A stretch of 64,000 bases of DNA from an uncultured Bacilli bacterium. GTDB lineage: Bacteria; Bacillota_I; Bacilli_A; RF39; UBA660. Position 1 is the stretch's first letter; every line of letters starts with the position of its first letter. A program made the translations under genes and the position numbers. The notes beneath the pieces were generated by a model, which saw nothing but the letters and a program-made list of their open reading frames with translations, searched no databases and had not been told where the DNA came from. The stretch covers positions 184,531-248,530 of the forward strand of contig CAKOXC010000002.1 in assembly GCA_934129945.1 (NCBI GenBank), given 5' to 3'. Of the stretch, positions 52,248 through 62,300 are shown piece after piece.

Positions 52248-53142
52248 ATTTTCTGTTTAAATAATTAAATACTAATTTATTAGATTTACAATGATCTTTA
52301 GGTAATTCATCCAAATAATTAACCGGATTATTATTATTTGCAAGTGAATAAAGATTAGAAAACATATCTACTAAAGATGTAGGAAAACCTATATCTTTTA
52401 AATATTGTAAATATTTATAATATTCTTCAATAGAAACCTTTAATATATTATCGCCATAAAAATAATTTAAAAGCATTATTGAATAACAATACATATCCGT
52501 ATTTTCATCAGGGACAAAAAATCCCATATGCTCTCTATCATAAGGCATATATTTTTGACCTAAATAACCAAATTCTATTGAAGGATTTAAATATTTTGCC
52601 GGAAATGGTTTATTACTATTTATTTTACAACTATCTAAATCTACGGCAATAATTTTATCTGTTTCTTTAGAAACGATAAAATTACCTTCATGAACATCAT
52701 TTAAATAAAAATCTTTTAATTCAGTATATTTTCTAATTTCCTTCATTTTTTCAAACAAAGCACCAATCTGTTTAAAATATTCAATTTTTTTAGAATCTGA
52801 TATACTTTTATCTCTTAGAATAACTTCAAAATTAAAGTTATCAACATATGGCATAGTAAATCCAACTAAGTCACTATTTATAGCAACTAATTTTTCTGGT
52901 AAAATTATTTCTAATTTATTTAATATATCACTATAATTAATAAGTGATGTAATTGTAGCTAATTTATTTTTAAATACATCTCCATCATCTATATAAAATT
53001 TTTTGATTAACTTTGGATTCCTTTTCCATTGTTCTTTTTCATTAAGCTTAAAAATTTGCGCTTCTGTATTAAAAATCTTTTTATCAAGTTCTAATGGCTG
53101 CAAATTTTCTAATTGTTTCTTATTCAGTTTTATTATCTCCAT
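52246..53142 (-). CDS. kinase-fold protein, unknown substrate (second copy type)
   Basis: This 298-residue protein has a catalytic-loop-like segment YLNDVHEGNFIVSKETDK, with a D-H-N pattern, and a metal motif IIAVDLDSCKIN. Later GYLGQKYMPYDREHMGFF and DMYCYSIMLLNYFYG look like the activation region and alpha-F helix of protein-kinase-like folds. There is no membrane segment. It is possibly a eukaryote-like or antibiotic-kinase-like enzyme. It shares the loop type with 35287 but little else. Confidence 0.65.
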   Translation of the reverse strand: MEIIKLNKKQLENLQPLELDKKIFNTEAQIFKLNEKEQWKRNPKLIKKFYIDDGDVFKNKLATITSLINYSDILNKLEIILPEKLVAINSDLVGFTMPYVDNFNFEVILRDKSISDSKKIEYFKQIGALFEKMKEIRKYTELKDFYLNDVHEGNFIVSKETDKIIAVDLDSCKINSNKPFPAKYLNPSIEFGYLGQKYMPYDREHMGFFVPDENTDMYCYSIMLLNYFYGDNILKVSIEEYYKYLQYLKDIGFPTSLVDMFSNLYSLANNNNPVNYLDELPKDHCKSNKLVFNYLNRK

Positions 53143-53208
53143 ATTAATTTTTTCCCCCTGTTATTGGTGATATTATAGCATTTTTCTTGAAAAATGTCAA
53201 ATAAGTGT

Positions 53209-53233
53209 AAAAAAGAGAACTTATCGTTCTCTA
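53209..53233 (-). terminator. terminator of the thrS operon
   Basis: On the minus strand AGAGAAC pairs with GTTCTCT around a four-base loop, then T6. It overlaps the stop codon at 53221. Confidence 0.8.
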
Positions 53234-53670
53234 ATAGTTTTTAAAAATTCTTGAAAATTTAAAAATTCAGTTGAAGTACATCTTCCTTTATTTTCATCAT
53301 AAATATTAAAAGAATAATATTCCATAGAATCTAACATGTTTATATTATTTTTTATAACTTCTTTTTGAAAGCTTGATAATTCACTAGGTAAAAATGCAAA
53401 ATATATGTTAGTTGCTCCAAGGAAATTACAACCTAAATTAGTTAATAAAACATTACCATTCTTTGCAAGTTCATTAAATATTTTAGCACTTTCGTTAGGG
53501 CTTTGGACTGATTTTAACAAGTTACTATCTATTTGACTTTTTAATACTTCATTATTTTCTATTTCGTTTTCAATATAATTGATATGATAATCTATTCCCT
53601 TTTGTTTTTTCAACTCCAAGATATTACCATCTTTATAAATTATGAGAATTGCATCATTTTCTAAATCCAT
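53221..53670 (-). CDS. protein of unknown function, end of thrS operon
   Basis: This 149-residue soluble alpha/beta protein has no recognised motif. It starts DLENDAILIIYKDGNILEL and contains FLGATNIYFAFLPSELSSF. Two cysteines are present. The start overlaps the thrS stop as TAATG, so translation is coupled and it falls under the same T-box. It might be a small accessory of aminoacylation or an unrelated passenger. Confidence 0.6.
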   Translation of the reverse strand: MDLENDAILIIYKDGNILELKKQKGIDYHINYIENEIENNEVLKSQIDSNLLKSVQSPNESAKIFNELAKNGNVLLTNLGCNFLGATNIYFAFLPSELSSFQKEVIKNNINMLDSMEYYSFNIYDENKGRCTSTEFLNFQEFLKTIRER

Positions 53671-55427
53671 TATAAACCTTTATTTTCTATTTCTTTTTTT
53701 AGTAAATCTATAAATTCTTCTTTTTTTACAGTAGTTGTTTCTTCACTACCATATTTACGATAACTTATTTCTTGATTGTCTACTTCTTTTTGACCTAAAA
53801 CAAGAGTATATGGTATTTTACGCATTACTGATTCACGCATTTTATATCCAACTTTTTCATCGCGAGCATCAAGTTCAACTCTTAATTTATTATCTTTTAA
53901 TAAATTAAATACTTCATTTGCATAATCAAGATGATATTTATTATTAACTGGTAAAATATTTATTTGAACTGGCGCTAACCAAGTTGGTAATGCACCTTTA
54001 GTTTCTTCTAAAATAAATGCTGTAAATCTATCAAAAGTACCAAATATAGCCCTATGAAGTACTATTGGTATTTGTTTTTCACCATTACTATCTATATAAG
54101 AAAGTTCAAATCTTCTAGGAAGTAAAAAGTCTAGTTGACAAGTAGACAAAGTAACTTCTGGTCCAACAGCAGGTTTTACTTCAACATCTAATTTTGGGCC
54201 ATAGAATGCTGCTTCTCCAATTGCTTCATAATAATCAACATTTAATTCATCCAATACTTCTCTTAATTTAGATTCTGCTTCATCCCACATTTTATCATCA
54301 TCAAAATATTTTTCTTTATCATTTTTATCTCTCAATGATAATCTAAAACTATAATTTTTTATACCAAAATCATGATAAACATCTAAAATCAATGCAACTA
54401 CTTTTTTAAATTCTTCACCTATTTGATCAGGTCTTACAAATAAATGAGCATCATTTTGACACATACATCTAACTCTTTCAAGACCTTTAACGGCTCCACT
54501 TGCTTCATATCTAAAATCTGTTGCAAATTCACCTATTCTTATTGGAAGTTCACGATAAGAATGGATTTTATTAGCATAAACTAACATATGGTGTGGACAA
54601 TTCATTGGACGAAGAACAAATTGTTCATCATCAACTTGCATCATTGGAAACATATTTTCTTTATAATGATCCCAGTGACCACTAGTTTTATATAGATCAA
54701 CAGTACCAACACATGGTGTATAAACGTGTTGATATCCTAAGTTTTGTTCTTTTTCATAGATATAATTTTCTAAATTTTTTCTTATAATAGCACCATTAGG
54801 TAACCACAAAGGCATTCCCTTACCAACTAAATCATGATTCATAAAAATATCTAAATCTTTACCAATTTTACGATGATCTCTAGCTTTTGCATCTTCTAAT
54901 TCTTGTAAGTGTTTTTCTAAATCTTCTTCGTTATCAAAGCAAATACCGTAGATTCTTTGTAACATTTTATTTTTAGAATCGCCTTTCCAATAAGCACCAC
55001 TAAACTTTAAAAGTTTAAAATATTTTAATTCTTTAACTGATTCAACATGAGGTCCACGACAAAGATCAGTAAAATCACCTTGAGTATAACATGATATAAC
55101 ATTTTCATTCTCATCCATTCTTTCAATCAAATCAATTTTATATGGATCATCTTTAAACATTTCTAATGCTTCTTTTTTACTTATCTCATGTCTTACTATT
55201 CTTTTACCATCTTTAGCAAGTTTTTTCATCTCTTTAGAAATAGCTTCAATATCAGCATCAGTTAATACTTTATCACCTAAATCAATATCATAATAAAATC
55301 CTTCTTCTATTACAGGTCCAACCCAAAATTTAGCCTCAGGATATAAATGCTTTACAGCTTGTGCCATTAAGTGAGCACAACTATGATTTAATCTACTTAA
55401 TCTTTCATTTTCTTTAATATTTATCAT
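53670..55427 (-). CDS. thrS: threonyl-tRNA synthetase without the TGS domain
   Basis: This 585-residue class II synthetase has the editing domain at the very start (LNHSCAHLMAQAVKHLYP, then CYTQGDFTDLCRGPHV). The catalytic core has MNCPHHMLVY, FRYEASGAVKGLERVR and MCQNDAHLFV, and an anticodon-binding domain follows. The usual N-terminal TGS domain of about 60 residues is missing, so the length is near 585 rather than about 640. It charges tRNA-Thr and keeps serine editing. It is the second gene of a T-box-controlled operon. Confidence 0.95.
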   Translation of the reverse strand: MINIKENERLSRLNHSCAHLMAQAVKHLYPEAKFWVGPVIEEGFYYDIDLGDKVLTDADIEAISKEMKKLAKDGKRIVRHEISKKEALEMFKDDPYKIDLIERMDENENVISCYTQGDFTDLCRGPHVESVKELKYFKLLKFSGAYWKGDSKNKMLQRIYGICFDNEEDLEKHLQELEDAKARDHRKIGKDLDIFMNHDLVGKGMPLWLPNGAIIRKNLENYIYEKEQNLGYQHVYTPCVGTVDLYKTSGHWDHYKENMFPMMQVDDEQFVLRPMNCPHHMLVYANKIHSYRELPIRIGEFATDFRYEASGAVKGLERVRCMCQNDAHLFVRPDQIGEEFKKVVALILDVYHDFGIKNYSFRLSLRDKNDKEKYFDDDKMWDEAESKLREVLDELNVDYYEAIGEAAFYGPKLDVEVKPAVGPEVTLSTCQLDFLLPRRFELSYIDSNGEKQIPIVLHRAIFGTFDRFTAFILEETKGALPTWLAPVQINILPVNNKYHLDYANEVFNLLKDNKLRVELDARDEKVGYKMRESVMRKIPYTLVLGQKEVDNQEISYRKYGSEETTTVKKEEFIDLLKKEIENKGL

Positions 55428-55442
55428 ACAATCACTTTCCTT

Positions 55443-55955
55443 CTAATATCTTTGTTTTTTCTTCAAACTACGTCCGCCACGAGATATAAAAGAATTAACT
55501 CTATTATGTTTTTCTATGTATTCATATGGATCAGTGTAAGGAAATTCTTGAAAATTTACTACAGCACCATCTTTATCTTCTATAAATCCTTGTTCTTTTA
55601 AAATTGAATTTCTAATATTTTTTAATTCTCTTTTATCAGCGTGACTCGTAAGATAATCCATTAATAATTTTTCTCTAAAATACAATGGATTATAATAAGG
55701 TAATATTTTTCCAATATCATCTTTTACTAAAATAATTTTACCAGTCAATATTTCTTCTTTTTCATATTCTAATGTAGCTGGTCTAGGTAGTACTATTTTA
55801 TCTGTAAATAAATGCTGTCTTTTTCTTACTTTGCCTAACATTATTTTATGTGATAATCTCACATGCTTTCTTTTTTCACAAAATAGTCCACATAATTCCA
55901 TATATCTATATATAGAAATTACTTCATTTCCATTTGTAAAATGTCTACTATTCAT
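55443..55955 (-). CDS. protein of unknown function, first gene of the thrS T-box operon
   Basis: This 170-residue basic protein is rich in Arg, Lys and Tyr, with no membrane segment. Stretches HVRLSHKIMLGKVRKRQHLF and FISRGGRSLKKKQRY suggest RNA binding, but no family is recognised. It lies between the T-box leader and thrS, 15 bases before the thrS start, and has an AGGAGG site. Its level should follow the charging of tRNA-Thr. Confidence 0.65.
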   Translation of the reverse strand: MNSRHFTNGNEVISIYRYMELCGLFCEKRKHVRLSHKIMLGKVRKRQHLFTDKIVLPRPATLEYEKEEILTGKIILVKDDIGKILPYYNPLYFREKLLMDYLTSHADKRELKNIRNSILKEQGFIEDKDGAVVNFQEFPYTDPYEYIEKHNRVNSFISRGGRSLKKKQRY

Positions 55956-55967
55956 TTAAAACCCTCC

Positions 55968-56172
55968 TAAAAAATAAAAAAAGGATGGTCTCAAGGAGTG
56001 CTAAGCACGGTACCATCCTTTATTTAACTTAATAATTATAACGGTATTACCGGAAATCTCTTTCGAGTTCAATTCATAGGGAGTATTTATTAATAAGCAT
56101 TATTAGTTTCCACCAACCACTAACTCTCTTTAAATACTTTGTTAATAAACATGTCCTAATCAAAATATTTAT
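55968..56172 (-). promoter_or_regulatory. T-box riboswitch (probably threonine) with terminator
   Basis: On the minus strand the leader begins with a stem I region containing GTTAGTGGTTGGTGG, then GAACTCGAAAGAG. The T-box sequence AAAGGATGGTACCGTGC, which pairs with the NCCA end of uncharged tRNA, comes later. It overlaps the terminator stem GGATGGT / ACCATCC with T7. Uncharged tRNA would favour the antiterminator. The ACT inside GAACTC would be a threonine specifier, in agreement with thrS downstream, but the specifier loop is my reading. A promoter (TTGACT 56206-56201, TAAAAT 56184-56179) lies just ahead. Confidence 0.85.
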
Positions 56173-56202
56173 AATTTTATTTTACTACAAAAAAGTCAAA
56201 AG

Positions 56203-58542
56203 TCAATCAATATCTTTTTTATAAATTTTTCTAATTCTGCCTCTACTTTTTTCAAGTTCAATTGGATCAACATAATCATTAGCTTCATTAATTTTATAAG
56301 CTAATTTATGATATAACCTATTATATTGATTTTTTAATTTCATCAATCTTTTTTCTTCATTATATTTTCTTTGATTAAAATATAAATCATTAAGCATTCT
56401 TTGTGTTTCTAAACCCAAAAATGTAAAAGGTTCAAATAACTTTAATTCATAATTAGCATTAGGAATTGGATACACAGAATAATGTTTTTCGTCTATTTCA
56501 GCACCTAAAATATGTTTTACATCTCTTGATTCACTTTTATTTAATTTATATAATTCACTGGATAAATCAAATAATTTTCTCTCTACTTCTTTTTCATCAA
56601 ACAATATTTTACCATAGTATAAATAAGGCAATTTTTCTTGATTTATAAATTTGATAAACTCTTTGTTAATTAAATCTTCAAAATTCTTATTTATAATATA
56701 TAAGTCATATTCTGAAATTTTGCCACCATTTTTACTAACAACTATATTATTCAACTTTCTTAATAAATTTATTTCTTCATCATTAGAATTATATGAATAT
56801 ATTTTATTAATAAATATAGTTTCTTTACTTAGAGAATATTTTTTTATACTACCATCTTTATTAAAAGTAATTTTATGGGCAAATGCTGGATATTTCTCGT
56901 TTTCTCTAAATCTTAACCAATCTGTTGTAAAATTATCTACTTTTTCTGCAATTAATTCACAATTATAAAGATAAGCTCCCAATAATGAGTTTCTTAAAAT
57001 ATAATTTGATAAATCTATTGAATACATTGTAAGTGTTACCAAATCTTTTTCTCTAGCTAATTTAAAAGCTCTATTTCCATATACAAATGCTTTTTCTACT
57101 CTTTCATTTTCATGATATGTTTTTAAGTTTTGAATAACGCAATTAGATTCATATCCTAATATATCATCAGTCATTTCAAATACTTTATAAGCTGGTGGAA
57201 TTTGATACATTTCAGTGCTTCTCATATCTTTTAAATCTTCTTCAACTGCTTTTTTTCGTTTCTCTTTTATTAAAGTATTTTTGCATCTTTCTAAAAAATC
57301 ATTTATTTTTAAATCGAGAGCTTCTTTCTCTTCTGCAGTCAATCTTAAAGAACTATTTGTTAAAAATAGTAAATAAACTTCTCTTAAATAATTAATATTT
57401 ATATAGTCACTATTTCTATCTTTAACCATTTTTTCAAAATTCTTAAAATATTCTTCTAAAATATAAAATATTATATGTTTGTTATTATATCTTATATTTA
57501 CTATTTCATGATGCATTTTAATTAATTTCTTAATGTATAAATAATTTATTTCATTCTGTAAAAAATACATAATCATTGAAAAATATGGACTTATTTTTTC
57601 TTTAGTATTAAAGTCTTTATAAATATCATTTAATTCTTTAAATTTTTTGTAAATTGTTTTAAAATAATTCCTATTTTTATCAGTTTTATCAAAGTCTTTA
57701 ATTCTTATTTTTAGATTATTTAAAAGTAATGTAAGTCCTAATTGATAATCTTTATTATCTGACATATAACTTACTAATTCAGTAGATAAATATTTAAATA
57801 ACTCATCAATACAACTTTTATTATCTAAACATTTATCAGAAGATATCATTCCATTTAAAACCATAAGTAAATCAGGAATCTCATAATTTTCAAAATGTAT
57901 ACTTTCCATAATAGTTAAAATATTTTTTTGCTTTTCAGTTAAATTAACATAAATATTTGTTATTTCCTTATTATTTTGACATGTATTTTTACTAATTTTT
58001 ATTTCATTTTTGATAAAATCTATTTCTTTTTCTATAAGTTTAAATATTTCAACATTATTTTCCTCAAATATTTGTTGTTTATGGATCTCATAATATTTTT
58101 CATTTTTTAAATTTTCTAATATATATTTTAAATATTCAATATCACTAGAATCTTTAGAATTAATTGTATTTTTAAATATTTCTATTTTAGAATTATTATC
58201 TAATGAATTATTTAAATTGATTTTCAATTCATCAATAAGTTCAAATTTATGATTATTAAACTGGGTTTTTTTAATAGATAATAATTGCTGTTTTAATAAA
58301 TTATCTTTTTTTTCTTTAACTTTTAAAAGCAACTCTTTATTTTTCTTTAATAAGCCCAGTAGCTTATTATAGATATTTAAATCAGTTATAAGAGCTTCTT
58401 TTTTAGCACTTACTAATTTCTTTTTTAAAGCTAAGCATTCTTTTTTCAGAGCGTCTAATTCTTCTAAATCTTCTGATAAACCAATATTTAATTCTAAATT
58501 TTCTATTGCTTTTAATAATTCTTTGTAATCAACTTCGTTCAT
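56203..58542 (-). CDS. large helical protein of unknown function
   Basis: This soluble protein of about 779 residues begins with 120 residues of coiled coil (LEELDALKKECLALKKKL, KKNKELLLKVKEKKDNLL). The rest is a long Lys/Asn/Ile-rich helical region and a C-terminal part with more varied composition (FAHKITFNKDGSIKKYSLS, VYPIPNANYELKLFEPFTF). No known domain is recognised. ATG 58542 follows GGGGGAT. It stands alone between the T-box unit and the yqeY terminator. Confidence 0.55.
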   Translation of the reverse strand: MNEVDYKELLKAIENLELNIGLSEDLEELDALKKECLALKKKLVSAKKEALITDLNIYNKLLGLLKKNKELLLKVKEKKDNLLKQQLLSIKKTQFNNHKFELIDELKINLNNSLDNNSKIEIFKNTINSKDSSDIEYLKYILENLKNEKYYEIHKQQIFEENNVEIFKLIEKEIDFIKNEIKISKNTCQNNKEITNIYVNLTEKQKNILTIMESIHFENYEIPDLLMVLNGMISSDKCLDNKSCIDELFKYLSTELVSYMSDNKDYQLGLTLLLNNLKIRIKDFDKTDKNRNYFKTIYKKFKELNDIYKDFNTKEKISPYFSMIMYFLQNEINYLYIKKLIKMHHEIVNIRYNNKHIIFYILEEYFKNFEKMVKDRNSDYININYLREVYLLFLTNSSLRLTAEEKEALDLKINDFLERCKNTLIKEKRKKAVEEDLKDMRSTEMYQIPPAYKVFEMTDDILGYESNCVIQNLKTYHENERVEKAFVYGNRAFKLAREKDLVTLTMYSIDLSNYILRNSLLGAYLYNCELIAEKVDNFTTDWLRFRENEKYPAFAHKITFNKDGSIKKYSLSKETIFINKIYSYNSNDEEINLLRKLNNIVVSKNGGKISEYDLYIINKNFEDLINKEFIKFINQEKLPYLYYGKILFDEKEVERKLFDLSSELYKLNKSESRDVKHILGAEIDEKHYSVYPIPNANYELKLFEPFTFLGLETQRMLNDLYFNQRKYNEEKRLMKLKNQYNRLYHKLAYKINEANDYVDPIELEKSRGRIRKIYKKDID

Positions 58543-58560
58543 AATATCCCCCAAATATGC

Positions 58561-58601
58561 AAAAAAGGAAAATGATAAAATTTTATAATCATTTTCCTTT
58601 T
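58561..58601 (-). terminator. terminator after yqeY
   Basis: On the minus strand AAAAGGAAAATGAT pairs with ATCATTTTCCTTTT around an A/T loop, then T2 and a short run. It is a 14-pair perfect stem. Confidence 0.8.
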
Positions 58602-58609
58602 CACACTCC

Positions 58610-59050
58610 TTAACTTAATTTTTCTTTTACTTTTTTGCTTACTAAACTCATATCTGCTTTTGTTGCAATCAAAGAATTCAATTCTTTCATAACATTACCC
58701 ATATCTTTTATGCTAGTCGGGTTTAATTTAGCAAATACGTCATTAATTGTTTTATCTATTTCTTCCTCACTTAATTCTTCTGGAAGATATTTTGTAAGAA
58801 TATCTATTTCTTTAGTTAATCCTTCAACAAGATCTTCTCTATTATATTCTTGGTATTCTTTTAAAGAGTCTTTTCTAACTTTAACTTGTTTTTTTATAAC
58901 CGCTATGATTTCATTTTCATCTAAATCATGGTTTTTAGAAATTTTTTCATTCTGTAATGCGCTTTTTAACATTCTAAGTACATTAAGCTCAAATTTATTA
59001 CCAGATTTCATAGCTTCTTTAACATCATTATTAATTGTTTCTATATTCAT
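58610..59050 (-). CDS. yqeY: YqeY/GatB-related tRNA-amidotransferase-like domain protein
   Basis: This 146-residue helical protein has the YqeY pattern: LNVLRMLKSALQNEKISK, KVRKDSLKEYQEYNR and LTKYLPEELSEEEI, with DMGNVMKELN near the end. YqeY relates to the tail domain of GatB; its role is not settled. It follows rpsU, as in many Firmicutes. Confidence 0.92.
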   Translation of the reverse strand: MNIETINNDVKEAMKSGNKFELNVLRMLKSALQNEKISKNHDLDENEIIAVIKKQVKVRKDSLKEYQEYNREDLVEGLTKEIDILTKYLPEELSEEEIDKTINDVFAKLNPTSIKDMGNVMKELNSLIATKADMSLVSKKVKEKLS

Positions 59051-59062
59051 TATTTTCTCCTA

Positions 59063-59248
59063 TTAATAATTTCTATGTTTGTGAGCATTCTTCTTAGCTT
59101 CTTTTAAAGCTTCTCTTCTTTTAACTCCTGGTTTTTGATGGTATTTTCTTTTTTTAAGTTCTGAAGGGACACCACTTCTTGCTACTTTAGCTTTAAACTT
59201 TTTTAAAGCACCGTCAATGTTACCATTGCTAACAACAACTTTTGTCAA
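59063..59248 (-). CDS. rpsU: ribosomal protein S21
   Basis: This 61-residue basic S21 has the motifs GNIDGALKKFKAKVARSG, KKRKYHQKPGVKRREA and the KNAHKHRNY end. The start codon is TTG at 59248, with GGAGGG seven bases upstream; no ATG start fits. rpsU-yqeY is a conserved pair. Confidence 0.95.
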   Translation of the reverse strand: MTKVVVSNGNIDGALKKFKAKVARSGVPSELKKRKYHQKPGVKRREALKEAKKNAHKHRNY

Positions 59249-59278
59249 TTTTTTTCCCTCCCTTCATTACTACAACCA

Positions 59279-59307
59279 ATTATAACACCAGTTTTTTTTC
59301 AAATCAA
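59279..59307 (-). promoter_or_regulatory. rpsU promoter
   Basis: TTGATT (59307-59302) and TATAAT (59284-59279) are separated by 17 bases. This lies 30 bases upstream of the TTG start and beyond the giant gene's stop. Confidence 0.75.
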
Positions 59308-59386
59308 GAAATTAATGGCAAAAGTATTTATTTTTGCTTGATTTAATCTAAAATTAAAGTTTTTTACTAGTAATAAGGCTCAACAT

Positions 59387-62300
59387 TTAACATGATGACG
59401 CAACATAAACTATTTCAATAGAATCAACTGTTATTTGGTAATTCGAATTATTAATAATAACTGCTTCTACTCCACTACCACTGGTATTTTGTGAAGCCAT
59501 AACATAATATGTTGCATTAATATCTCTATAATTAAGATTTTTAGGGTCTGAAATAACTCCAGTTGAATTACTTTCATAAACATGATAGCAAGATGGACAT
59601 TTATCCAAATTAGTTCCATGAATAGATACAATATAACATCCTTTTTTTAATGGCATATATGGTCCATATTGTGTACCACCATTTGGTATTATTATTGATG
59701 TGCCTGATTGGTAGGCTGGGCTTAAAGAATATAATTTATTGCCAGCTTGAAATGTTCCATTTATTGTTATATTAGAAGTTGATGAAGCACTAAGGCCAGC
59801 ATTACTTTTAGCAGTACACGTTATCGTACTTGGGCCTAAAATTCCAATAGAATTAAATGTAGTAACTGTTTTATTATTGTTCGATGTATTAATGCAACTT
59901 GTACTTCCACCTGATTGTCCATATGTAGTTGAATAAACCAATGCTGTACTATTAATATTTTCTGCTGTTTTAGTAAAAGTTACTGTTGGTATAACCGTAT
60001 CTATTTTTGTTACATTTGCACTACATGTATTTGTATTTCCAGCTTTATCCGTTACTGTTGCACTTACACTTCCGTTTGATGTCACTGTTTTACTTGCTGA
60101 TGTTGTTCCTGTAAATACTACTGATGATAATCCACTCCCTCCTGTATCTGTTCCTGTTGCTGTTAATGTTGCACTGGTTGTCCAACTTGTTGGATTACCA
60201 CTTATACTACATGTTGGGGCTGTATTATCTAAATCAAATACATTACTTCTTGTTATTGTTTGATTTCCAGCATTATCTGTTGCTAGTATCCATAAGTAAT
60301 ATGACCCTGTTCCCTCAGATTTTGTTATTGTACTTCCTTTTGTAAATGAAGTTGTAAAAGTACTAGCAGCTGGAGCGGTTGTACTTGTTGTCCATTGATA
60401 TTTTAATGTATTTGTACCTGATAAATTATCTGTTACTGTTACTTTTGTACTCTGACTCTTTGCATATGTACTATTTCCATTTGTTCCAAACGTCACTGTT
60501 GGTTTTGTTTTATCTATCTTTATTTGGGTGCTTGCTTCTTCAGATATATTACCTAATTTATCTACTGCTCTATAATATACTGTTTCACTTCTTTCTCCAG
60601 ACCAACTATCTGTATTTGAAGTTAAATCATCCCATGAATTATTGTTTCCACTATATTTTAATTGATATTTAGATAATCCTGAATGAGAATCCGTTGAGCT
60701 CAATGTTATTGAGACAGTTCCGTTGGTCCAATTTCCATTACTAGAATTTGTTATTGTTGGTTTTGTTGGGCCTGTCTTATCTACATATACATCTGCTGTT
60801 CTTTGTGGACATGTTGTCTCATTACCGGCATTATCTTTTATTGTATATGATGCTATTGTTGCTGTTTTGGTACTTGTTGTATATGTTTGTGATCCTCCTG
60901 TGTATCCTGTTTTACATCCTGATAATGTATCACTACATCCCCATGTTATTGTTCTATTTCCACTTGTCCATGTTGTTGAGTCACCACTATTTGTACATGT
61001 TGGTTTGGTCTTATCTATTTTTATAACTACACTTGTTTCTTCTGATATATTTCCAGCTTTATCTATTGCTCTAAATCTTACTGTTTCATTTCTTTCAGCT
61101 TGGAAATAATCTAAATCTGCATAATCTGCTGATGACCACTTATGCCATGCTCCACCATAATATGCTTCATATCTATCTATTCCCGAATTCGTATCTGTTG
61201 ATTCTGGTTTGGCATATACATTATTATTCGTCCATGTTCCACTTGTATATGCACTTCCTGATGCATTATTTAATTTGAGTGTTACATTTGGTTTTGTTGG
61301 AGATGTATTATCTACTCCGTTTATTGTTAAGGAACTTCCTTGTTTATAGTTTATTCCATCTGCTGTTTTTGCTATTAATGTTCCATTACTTGTATATGTT
61401 AATGTCGGATTGTTTGCTGCTTTATACCATGTATTCTCTTTTAAGGTACTTCCTACTGGTAGTATTGTTGTACTACATGTATATTCTCCATTATTACTTA
61501 CTGTTCCACAATCTATTAATTCTATATTGCTTGTTGCACTACCAGTTGTTTTTAATAAGTATGCTCCCTCTCCTTTATATGTTATTGTTGTTGTTTTACT
61601 CTTTGCATATCCACTTGCTACTGTATATGTTGGTATTTCTAGTTCATTTGGTGTCTCTGTTCCACTTATCTCTTTTGTTAATGATGCATTATTTGTACAC
61701 ACTAGTTTATATGTATGATTTTTTGATTCTACATTTTCATATGTATAATCTTTTGTATTGTCTTTTATTTCATATGTTGCTTTTTTTGTTCCATCTAAAT
61801 AGAATTCATATCTTTTTATTCCGGATTCATTATCTGTACATGTTCCAGTTACTGTTATACTTTTTGATGTTTTTGCTTTTGTTTTTATTGTTGCTATTGG
61901 TTCTGTTGTATCTATATTTGTTACTTCTTTACTACATTTTCCAATATTTCCTGCTTTATCTTTTATGTATGCTATATATGTATCATTATTATTTATTGTT
62001 TTAGTATTTGTTGTAGTATAGTTTTCTCCATCAAAAGAATATGTACTTATTCCACTATGACCATCTGTTGCTGTTATTTTTAGTGTTGCACTTGATGTCC
62101 AACTTGTTGGTGTTACATCCATTATACATGTTGGATTTGTATTATCTAATTTAAAGATATTACTTTTAGTTGTTATTTGGTTTCCTGCATTATCTATTGC
62201 TAGTATCCATAAGTAATAATCTCCCGTTCCATCAGCTTTTGTTAATGTATCACCACTTGCAAAAGTATTTGTAAATGTACTAGCAGCTGGTTGGTTTGTT

